A stretch of 5,748 nt of DNA from CAYMST01 sp964393115 (GTDB lineage: Bacteria; Bacteroidota; Bacteroidia; Cytophagales; Cyclobacteriaceae): contig CAYMST010000299.1 of NCBI GenBank assembly GCA_964393115.1, positions 1-5,748 on the forward strand, given 5' to 3'. Made by a program: the position numbers and the translations under genes. The notes under the pieces were generated by a model that made no database searches, had not been told where the DNA came from, and was given only the letters and a program-made list of their open reading frames with translations. Below are positions 1 through 5,177 of the stretch, piece after piece (positions within the stretch are counted from its first letter, which is position 1; each line of letters starts with the position of its first letter).

Positions 1-366
1 TGTTTTTTGACTCAAGGCGTTGGTAACCGGTTTAGCATCAACTATTGGGTGCAGGTTTCCTCGGGCAATAGCATGTAATAACGATCTTAATTTGCCAGTG
101 TCTCCAAGAAGATTTTTAGTCTCTGTAATAATTTCTTGTATGATGGTAGGATGAGTAGCATCCTTATTGAAGTTGACGAGTTCAACACCTTTTGCACGGA
201 TCTGCTCAAAAGCTTTGTTGGCTGCTTCAAGCGTAGCTCTTCTATCACGGTGTACTACGATGATATTGATTCCTTCATTAGCCAATTTTTCTGCCGTAGC
301 GAGGCCCATTCCACTAGAACCTCCTATTATAAGGGCCCAATAATTTTTACCTTCAAATGTCTTCAT
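1..366 (-). CDS. Short-chain dehydrogenase/reductase, FabI/FabL-like, 3' part outside window
   Basis: The visible 122 residues are the N-terminal half of a Rossmann-fold NAD(P)-dependent oxidoreductase of the SDR superfamily. Residues 12-22 read LIIGGSSGMGL, the glycine-rich dinucleotide-binding loop after the first beta strand. The second strand (NIIVVHRDRR, about 36-45) ends in basic residues, which suggests NADP(H), though this is only an inference. Around residues 95-106 the sequence LLHAIARGNLHP replaces the usual NNAG motif of classical SDRs. A histidine-(A/S)-I-A segment at this place is typical of divergent enoyl-ACP reductases (FabI type), and the following GNLHP resembles FabL-like enzymes. 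An enoyl-acyl reductase is therefore the best guess. The catalytic Tyr/Lys segment lies beyond base 1, so activity cannot be judged. ATG at 366-364 is the only sensible start. It lies 8 bp past the stop of the upstream gene, implying one transcription unit. No Shine-Dalgarno is evident. Confidence 0.85.
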   Translation of the reverse strand, partial: MKTFEGKNYWALIIGGSSGMGLATAEKLANEGINIIVVHRDRRATLEAANKAFEQIRAKGVELVNFNKDATHPTIIQEIITETKNLLGDTGKLRSLLHAIARGNLHPIVDAKPVTNALSQKT

Positions 367-374
367 GAATTCAT

Positions 375-1484
375 TTAAAACGCTTTGAAAAAGCACTTTC
401 TCCAGCGATAATCTTTTTCGCCTTCGAAAGATTTCCACAAACCTAATACTTTGTTGTTATCTGCCAATGATGGGTTGATAAAGGCCATATTCACTTTGTG
501 CTTGATGACCGATAGAAGCAATGACCTAACGATTACTGCATTAACACCTTTGCGCTGGTGCTCAGGCAGAACGCCTACAATGAACGAATCAACAGCATTG
601 TTCTTGGATAATGCTTTTAATATATGTATAAACCCAAAAGGGAATAGTTTACCATTAGCCTTTTTAAACGCTTTGGCCAATGAGGGCATAATTAACCCAA
701 AACCTGCCATTTTACCATTTTGGTCTTGAACGATACAGACAAAATCTGTTTTCGCGAAATTGAAATATTGTTTGATGTAAAAATCTGATTGCTCTTTTGA
801 AAAAGCATGAAAACCTAGCAATGGAGCATAGGACTTGTTCACCACGTCTAAACCTTCATCAGCATACTTCAACATACTCTTTTTGTTTTTGAACCTAGCT
901 ACTTTAAACCCAAATTTTTCCTCAGACCAATTGGCCATTTTCTCTAGTTTTTCGGGGACATAAGATGGCATAGGTACCTTTTTTTCGATCCATTCTGCTT
1001 TTGATACATACCCCAGAGTTTCCAAGAATTCAGGGTAGTATTCGTAGTTATACAAGGTAGTGATCGTGCCAAATTCGTTAAATCCTTTGGTAAGCATCCC
1101 TTGAAAGTCAAAATCGGTAAATCCAAAAGGCCCATGGATTCCTTTGAGATGAAGTGTTTTTCCCCATGTTTCTACCGGTTCAAAAAGGGCTTTGGCAACC
1201 TCAATATCCTGTATGAAGTCTACCCAACCAAATCGTATGAGATCTTCTTGCTCAAGGGCTATTGCAGCAATACGTCCAACGGGGTTGTCGTTCTTATATG
1301 CCATCCAATATCGTGCCTTGGCTGTGGCGAAAGCAGGGTTTTTATTCCAATCAAGAGTTGTCAATTCATCAGCATGAAGAGGAGGTATCCAGTTTGGATT
1401 TGCGTTGTAAAGGCGGTGGGGAAACTTAACAAATCGTTTTAAACCAGAACGGTTATTTATTTCTTTAACTATAATTTCAGTCAT
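375..1484 (-). CDS. GNAT-fold acyltransferase-like protein (YghO-like family), apparently two GNAT units
   Basis: This is a 369-residue soluble protein with no signal peptide or membrane segment. The C-terminal half (about 187-369) is a recognisable GNAT domain. A strand at 259-267 (MAGFGLIMP) is followed by FIVGVLPEHQRKGVNA (301-316), which matches the acyl-CoA pyrophosphate-binding motif A (Q/RxxGxA), and then a helix. The N-terminal half has a GNAT-like strand (NPVGRIAAI, 67-75), the conserved segments FGWVDFIQD (85-93) and HGPFGFTDFD (117-126), and a terminal YYPEFLETLGY (149-159), but no QxxGxG loop. From memory, this family is common in Bacteroidota and is sometimes labelled GTP cyclohydrolase in databases. 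Nothing here supports that reaction. The acyl donor and acceptor are unknown. ATG at 1484 is chosen because the upstream in-frame TTG (1520-1518) lies inside a promoter element and would add 12 residues of no family character. It is followed at 8 bp by the SDR gene. Confidence 0.85.
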   Translation of the reverse strand: MTEIIVKEINNRSGLKRFVKFPHRLYNANPNWIPPLHADELTTLDWNKNPAFATAKARYWMAYKNDNPVGRIAAIALEQEDLIRFGWVDFIQDIEVAKALFEPVETWGKTLHLKGIHGPFGFTDFDFQGMLTKGFNEFGTITTLYNYEYYPEFLETLGYVSKAEWIEKKVPMPSYVPEKLEKMANWSEEKFGFKVARFKNKKSMLKYADEGLDVVNKSYAPLLGFHAFSKEQSDFYIKQYFNFAKTDFVCIVQDQNGKMAGFGLIMPSLAKAFKKANGKLFPFGFIHILKALSKNNAVDSFIVGVLPEHQRKGVNAVIVRSLLLSVIKHKVNMAFINPSLADNNKVLGLWKSFEGEKDYRWRKCFFKAF

Positions 1485-1517
1485 ATCTAAAACAGCGTTA
1501 TCCACTGATGAGGTGGC

Positions 1518-1525
1518 CAAAGGTA
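1518..1525 (-). promoter_or_regulatory. Bacteroidota-type -7 promoter element for the GNAT-SDR operon
   Basis: Read on the minus strand this is TACCTTTG, a full match to the TAnnTTTG -7 consensus used by the primary sigma factor of Bacteroidota. Initiation would fall roughly 5-8 nt downstream, leaving a leader of about 25-30 nt before the ATG at 1484. The -33 TTTG element is not visible at the expected 19-21 nt upstream, so the promoter may be weak or helped by an activator. The element contains the TTG at 1520-1518, which argues against that codon as a translation start. Confidence 0.5.
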
Positions 1526-1674
1526 GCCGTCATTTATGTTTTCTACGCTTTGATGCGCGATGGTTGTTGCTCTTTTCGCGCTATCCGAGGGGTTTTGAGG
1601 CAAGGATGATGATCACACCAGAGTAAATGTGCGAAAACAATAGACAAGAGCAATTCTAAATTTGCCCAAACGAC

Positions 1675-1682
1675 TACTTTTG
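1675..1682 (+). promoter_or_regulatory. Bacteroidota-type -7 promoter element for the CCA enzyme gene
   Basis: TACTTTTG is a full match to TAnnTTTG and is followed by CG, as is the element before the lipoprotein gene. The ATG lies at 1700, 18 bases past the end of the element, so the leader would be only about 10-13 nt. A short purine stretch (AGAAG, 1695-1699) abuts the ATG but is too close to be a normal Shine-Dalgarno. No good -33 TTTG is present at standard spacing. The TTTG at 1661-1664 is too near to serve. Confidence 0.55.
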
Positions 1683-1699
1683 CGTCGAAATTGTAGAAG

Positions 1700-3145
1700 A
1701 TGAATGCGATTGATCTCTTAGAAAAGGGAAATGTGCCTGTAGAGGTACTCAAACTTGTGGGTGGAAGCGCGGACGCTTTAGGAGTTGAAGCTTATGTAGT
1801 TGGAGGGTACGTCAGAGACCTTGTTTTAGAAAGGCCGTCAAAGGATATAGATTTTGTTTGCGTGGGTAGTGGTATACAATTGGCAAAGACTGTTGCCGAA
1901 TGTTTACAAGAATCAAGCGGTAAAAAAGTAAACGTTTCGATATTCAAAAACTTCGGTACAGCTAGTTTGAGATTCAAAGATTGGGAGTTAGAGTTTGTTG
2001 GAGCAAGAAAAGAGTCTTATCAGCGAGATTCAAGGAAGCCGGTTGTTGAAGATGGAACATTAAAAGAAGATCAGGATAGAAGAGATTTCACCATCAATGC
2101 TTTGGCTATTGCCATAAATAGTCAATCTTTCGGAGAACTTATCGACCCCTTTGGTGGGATCGAGGATTTGAAGAAAAAAATTATTCGTACACCATTAGAT
2201 CCAGAAATCACCTTCTCGGATGACCCATTGCGCATGATGAGGGCAATACGGTTTGCAACACAATTGGGGTTTGATATTGAGCCCAAAACCTTCGAAGCCC
2301 TTGTGACTCAATCGGAAAGGTTATCGATAATATCCATGGAAAGAATTAGCGATGAACTCAACAAGATAATTCTATCGAAAGTGCCTTCTTATGGATTTAA
2401 GTTGTTGTTTCACAGTAAGTTGTTGCATCAGTTTTTTGGTGAAATGATAGCCCTTCAAGGAGTGGATGTGATTGATGGAAAGGCCCATAAAGATAACTTC
2501 TATCATACCCTACAGGTCTTGGATAATATCTCTCAAAACACGCGCTATCTATGGCTAAGATGGGCCGCAATACTTCATGATATTGCTAAGCCGCCAACAA
2601 AACGTTTTGATAAAAAGGTTGGGTGGACATTTCATGGCCATGAAGATAAAGGTGCTCGTATGGTACCGCAGATTTTTCGGCGCTTAAGGTTGCCTATGGA
2701 CAGCAAAATGAAATACGTACAAAAACTGGTCAGGCTGCACCTACGCCCTATTGCATTAGTCAATGATAAAGTAACTGACTCGGCAGTGCGAAGGTTGATG
2801 TTTGAGGCAGGTGATGACGTAGAAGATTTAATGACCCTTTGTAAAGCTGATGTTACCTCAAAAAATGACTCTCGGGTAAAACGGTACCTTCAGAACTTTA
2901 AAAAAGTAGAGCAGAAAATGAAGGAAGTGGAAGAAAGAGATCACGTGAGGAACTTTCAACCACCAATTTCAGGAGAAGAGATAATGAAAACTTTCGGGAT
3001 TAAGCCTTGCAGAGAAATAGGGGACATTAAAAATGAAATTAAGGAAGCGATCTTAGAGGGTGAGATCAAAAATGAATTTGCACCAGCGTTTGAGCTTATG
3101 GTCAAGTTAGGAGAGGAAAAAGGGCTTACTCCTGTGAAATCTTGA
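1700..3145 (+). CDS. cca: CCA tRNA nucleotidyltransferase, class II, with HD domain
   Basis: This cytosolic enzyme builds or repairs the 3'-terminal CCA of tRNAs from CTP and ATP without a nucleic acid template. Its 481 residues are the usual length for the HD-containing class II form. The nucleotidyltransferase head shows GGYVRD (35-40), the metal-binding acidic pair in KDIDFV (D49, D51), and RRDFTINALA (127-136). Further on are DDPLRMMRAIRFA (174-186) and MERISDEL (213-220), the latter in the region that reads the incoming base. A C-terminal HD phosphohydrolase domain follows, with H269, the HD doublet at 293-294, FHGHEDKGA (311-319) and KADVTSKND (382-390). The main alternative is poly(A) polymerase (PcnB), which shares the head domain. 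The HD domain and the absence of the basic PcnB tail favour CCA addition. The gene has its own promoter element and a separately promoted gene downstream. Confidence 0.93.
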   Translation: MNAIDLLEKGNVPVEVLKLVGGSADALGVEAYVVGGYVRDLVLERPSKDIDFVCVGSGIQLAKTVAECLQESSGKKVNVSIFKNFGTASLRFKDWELEFVGARKESYQRDSRKPVVEDGTLKEDQDRRDFTINALAIAINSQSFGELIDPFGGIEDLKKKIIRTPLDPEITFSDDPLRMMRAIRFATQLGFDIEPKTFEALVTQSERLSIISMERISDELNKIILSKVPSYGFKLLFHSKLLHQFFGEMIALQGVDVIDGKAHKDNFYHTLQVLDNISQNTRYLWLRWAAILHDIAKPPTKRFDKKVGWTFHGHEDKGARMVPQIFRRLRLPMDSKMKYVQKLVRLHLRPIALVNDKVTDSAVRRLMFEAGDDVEDLMTLCKADVTSKNDSRVKRYLQNFKKVEQKMKEVEERDHVRNFQPPISGEEIMKTFGIKPCREIGDIKNEIKEAILEGEIKNEFAPAFELMVKLGEEKGLTPVKS

Positions 3146-3173
3146 AAAATGACCGGAAAGAAGTAGAGATTTT

Positions 3174-3181
3174 TATATTTG
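3174..3181 (+). promoter_or_regulatory. Bacteroidota-type -7 promoter element for the lipoprotein gene
   Basis: TATATTTG matches TAnnTTTG fully and lies in the 56-bp gap after the CCA stop codon. The ATG at 3202 is 21 bases past its end, giving an inferred leader of about 13-16 nt. Both this element and the CCA one continue with CG and are followed at similar distance by a GAAGA/AGAAG stretch next to the ATG. A -33 TTTG at proper spacing is not seen. The element implies that the lipoprotein can be made independently of read-through from the CCA gene. Confidence 0.5.
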
Positions 3182-3201
3182 CGGCCTTAAAGATTCGAAG
3201 A

Positions 3202-3903
3202 ATGAAAATTTCAAAGGCGCTATATCTCATCATCGTTGTTATTCTAGCCGGTTCATGTGGACCGACTAACGAGGAACTTAAAAATCAAAAAGTTCAAGAG
3301 TATTCGAACCAATATTTTAAGTCTTTACAATACGGAGATAAGAACATCGCTTTAGAGGCACTTTACGGTATCTTAAGTTTAGACACCTCAAACGTAGCCG
3401 TTAAGGATTCGATCATGAGCTTTTATTTTAGGGAACAAAGCTATTATAACGCGTCTTTGGTGGGGTTAAATATTTTAAGCGCAGAGCTTGACAACACCAA
3501 GGCACTTGAAGTTACTGCTGTTGGGTTGGATAAGATTGGAGCTAAGGAAAAATCATTAATACTTTACGATAGATTGTTTGATGCTAATAGCGATACCCTT
3601 ATTTGGTATAAGACAGCCTTAATAAACTTTCAATTGAAGCAATTCGATGCATCCAATTCTCTTTTGAATAAACTAGTGCCGACTACGTTTGCAGACTCTA
3701 CATTTATCTCCATGAACACGTCCGATGGAGGCAAACAATCAGTGAACTTGAAAGCTGCCGCGTATAATGTTAAAGGAATGGTACAAACACAGCTTAAAAA
3801 CTATAAGGAAGCTGAACGCTTTTATGACATTGCCTTAAAGATTACCCCTGGCTTTGATTTAGCCAAAAACAACTTGTTGGTGGTTAAAAATAGCTTGAAA
3901 TAG
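3202..3903 (+). CDS. Small TPR-containing lipoprotein of unknown function
   Basis: The 233-residue product begins with a short positively charged segment (MKISK) and a hydrophobic stretch (about 6-16). It then shows AGSC with Cys19 as the likely lipidation site, a signal peptide II pattern close to but not identical with the strict LAGC consensus. The mature part is predicted helical. Residues 185-218 fit a tetratricopeptide repeat well: G192, A204, Y208, A211 and P216 fall at consensus positions 8, 20, 24, 27 and 32. Two weaker TPR-like helical pairs occupy roughly 100-130 and 132-160. I infer an envelope-anchored protein that mediates protein contacts. I cannot name a partner. ATG at 3202 is preferred to the in-frame TTG at 3142, which would overlap the CCA stop, place the promoter element inside the gene, and bury the signal peptide behind 20 extra residues. 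The stop lies 2 bp from the end of the convergent glycosyltransferase gene. Confidence 0.85.
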   Translation: MKISKALYLIIVVILAGSCGPTNEELKNQKVQEYSNQYFKSLQYGDKNIALEALYGILSLDTSNVAVKDSIMSFYFREQSYYNASLVGLNILSAELDNTKALEVTAVGLDKIGAKEKSLILYDRLFDANSDTLIWYKTALINFQLKQFDASNSLLNKLVPTTFADSTFISMNTSDGGKQSVNLKAAAYNVKGMVQTQLKNYKEAERFYDIALKITPGFDLAKNNLLVVKNSLK

Positions 3904-3905
3904 GT

Positions 3906-5177
3906 TTATTCCATATTACGATCATACGCCCTAAGCGTCATTAAATTATCTCGAATGGAATTTGGAGAAAATGGCAATCCTATTTCTCCAAAAAGCCACT
4001 CTATGGCTTGTTGTATGGGTACATCCTGGTGATGATTATCTCTGATGTAGTGAACATATTTCATGATCTTAAAAGCATCAAACCATTGGTAAAACCTATC
4101 CAGAAATGTATTCAAGGTCTTGACACTGTCTTTGAGGTGTTCTAAGTTTTTTGTTTCCCCGTAGTGTTTTAGGAAAGAAAGTATGGTTTTTGGGAATCTA
4201 TTTGTATCGGAGTAATTAAGATAATAGTCGTGGATATTATCAAAAAATAGTTTTAGTTCGATAAAAGACATTGGATGATAGGTATAGTAACTACTCACTA
4301 GAGCTTCATGGATTTGCTTGCCAATATCTTTTCCTGTTCCGAAAGGAACTCGATCTGATACTCGCGGAGATGGCACAACACAGCAGCCCTTGATTTCAGT
4401 GAAGTTCCCCAGTTGAATGATCCTGTTTAAGAAATAGAAGTCTTCACCAGCTTTGCGACGATTCATACCACCTTGTTTTTGATAGGCCCAGGATCTTGCT
4501 GCCATACTAGACCCAACAGTTTGAAACGCATGAGGGAACCCTGTATATCGCTGCGCATGAATATAATACCTCAGAAAGAGTTCATAATTAACTATAGCGC
4601 GATAGTTCTGGTCCGGAAGTGCCCCTACTAACGGATGTTCATAATGAATCGAAGCCCCTGGAGTCTCCGGGTTTTCTTCGAAGTGGCGATGTATTTTAAC
4701 AAAGTAATTAGATGATACCATGCAGTCTGCATCTAAACATAATATGATGCCATGAGGATTATTTAGCTGTTCAAACCATCTTACTGCATCATCCATGCCA
4801 ATTTTACGTGCTAATCCAACACCTGCATGCTTTCTAGGGAGGTTGACTTGCTGCACCAATGGATGCAACCAGGACGATTTAGTGGTATTTATGGCTTTTT
4901 CGATATTCACGAAGGCTACACTATTCACCTCTTTGATGTCAGGTGAAGCATTCTCAGGTTGATTGATCAAAAAAAACACCACCACCTGGCAAGAAGGATC
5001 CTCGCAACTATCAAGCGACAGCAATACCTCTTGAGCCCGGTCTTCCTTGTAGACAGGTATAACCACAATGATCTTAGGGTTTATCCCTTCAACAATAGGA
5101 AAGTAGCTTTCTTGAAATGCGTATCGCTTTAGATAAATGTTGTTTGTGATCAGGGAGCTAACCGGTTTATTTTCCAA
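3906..5177 (-). CDS. Soluble GT-A (family 2-like) glycosyltransferase
   Basis: The 423-residue protein transfers a sugar from a nucleotide-activated donor. Donor and acceptor are unknown. Its N-terminal strand IIVVIPVYKED (36-46) is the usual start of a GT2 fold. LCLDADC (146-152) holds the metal-binding DxD at 149-151. AGEDFYFLNR (243-252) carries the ED pair expected of the catalytic base in inverting GT2 enzymes. PRVSDRVPFGTG (271-282) looks like a family-specific motif. The remaining 140 residues are predicted helical and match nothing I recognise. There is no signal peptide or membrane helix, so it is probably cytosolic. No ATG or GTG is available before residue 128, and a TAG stop directly precedes the TTG at 5177-5175, so that TTG is the likeliest start. 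It gives a 28-bp overlap with the end of pdxH, implying co-transcription and coupled translation. No other glycan gene is visible nearby. Confidence 0.85.
   Translation of the reverse strand: MENKPVSSLITNNIYLKRYAFQESYFPIVEGINPKIIVVIPVYKEDRAQEVLLSLDSCEDPSCQVVVFFLINQPENASPDIKEVNSVAFVNIEKAINTTKSSWLHPLVQQVNLPRKHAGVGLARKIGMDDAVRWFEQLNNPHGIILCLDADCMVSSNYFVKIHRHFEENPETPGASIHYEHPLVGALPDQNYRAIVNYELFLRYYIHAQRYTGFPHAFQTVGSSMAARSWAYQKQGGMNRRKAGEDFYFLNRIIQLGNFTEIKGCCVVPSPRVSDRVPFGTGKDIGKQIHEALVSSYYTYHPMSFIELKLFFDNIHDYYLNYSDTNRFPKTILSFLKHYGETKNLEHLKDSVKTLNTFLDRFYQWFDAFKIMKYVHYIRDNHHQDVPIQQAIEWLFGEIGLPFSPNSIRDNLMTLRAYDRNME
3961..4009. repeat. Two abutting inverted repeats past the convergent gene junction, possible terminator
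   Basis: TTTGGAGAAA (3961-3970) is the perfect reverse complement of TTTCTCCAAA (3983-3992), with a 12-nt loop. The very next base begins AAGCCA (3993-3998), paired with TGGCTT (4004-4009) around a 5-nt loop. Both lie inside the 3' end of the glycosyltransferase gene, 57 bases beyond the lipoprotein stop. Because the convergent genes are only 2 bp apart, any terminator for the rightward transcript must lie within this gene. Neither hairpin is GC-rich. The second is followed by a T run only when read on the minus strand, so intrinsic terminator function is uncertain. Confidence 0.35.

Larger units (their letters stand above)
1485..1699. other. Divergent intergenic region between the GNAT gene and the CCA enzyme gene
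   Basis: This 215-bp spacer separates two divergently transcribed genes and holds one TAnnTTTG promoter element for each direction (1518-1525 and 1675-1682). Between them I find no convincing gene: the open frame crossing it on the minus strand (1543-1752) gives a protein without recognisable character and overlaps the true start of the CCA gene. One small inverted repeat, GCGCGA (1555-1560) with TCGCGC (1576-1581), has a 15-nt spacer. It could be an operator half-site pair but is short enough to be chance. Confidence 0.7.

Noticed and set aside
363..377. Three-codon frame ATG AAT TCA TGA between the GNAT stop and the SDR start, in a 10-bp palindrome ATGAATTCAT (365-374)
   Set aside because: It abuts the upstream stop and its TGA overlaps the SDR ATG, so it could in theory aid re-initiation. 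It is far too small to claim as a gene or control site, and the palindrome includes a common 6-bp restriction-type site.
136..378. Open frame of 80 codons on the plus strand
   Set aside because: It lies antisense to the reductase gene, whose Rossmann motifs are clear on the minus strand. The plus-strand product has no recognisable character.
382..394. Small hairpin GCTTT-GAA-AAAGC followed on the minus strand by GTTTT, like a weak terminator
   Set aside because: It encodes the last residues of the GNAT protein (CFFKA), the stem is only 5 bp and AT-rich, and the downstream gene starts within 30 bases, so termination here is unlikely.
1101..1442. Open frames on the plus strand across the GNAT gene (also 451-729)
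   Set aside because: They are antisense to a gene with clear GNAT motifs, overlap each other in different frames, and lack promoters or protein-like features.
1543..1752. Minus-strand open frame of 69 codons across the divergent spacer
   Set aside because: It overlaps the start of the CCA gene and its promoter, and its product has no motif or good start context.
3849..3865. Inverted repeat TGGCT/AGCCA near the end of the lipoprotein gene, similar to the stem at 3993-4009
   Set aside because: It has a 5-bp stem followed by A residues on the plus strand and no T run after it on the minus strand, so it does not fit a terminator. The resemblance to the other stem is probably chance.
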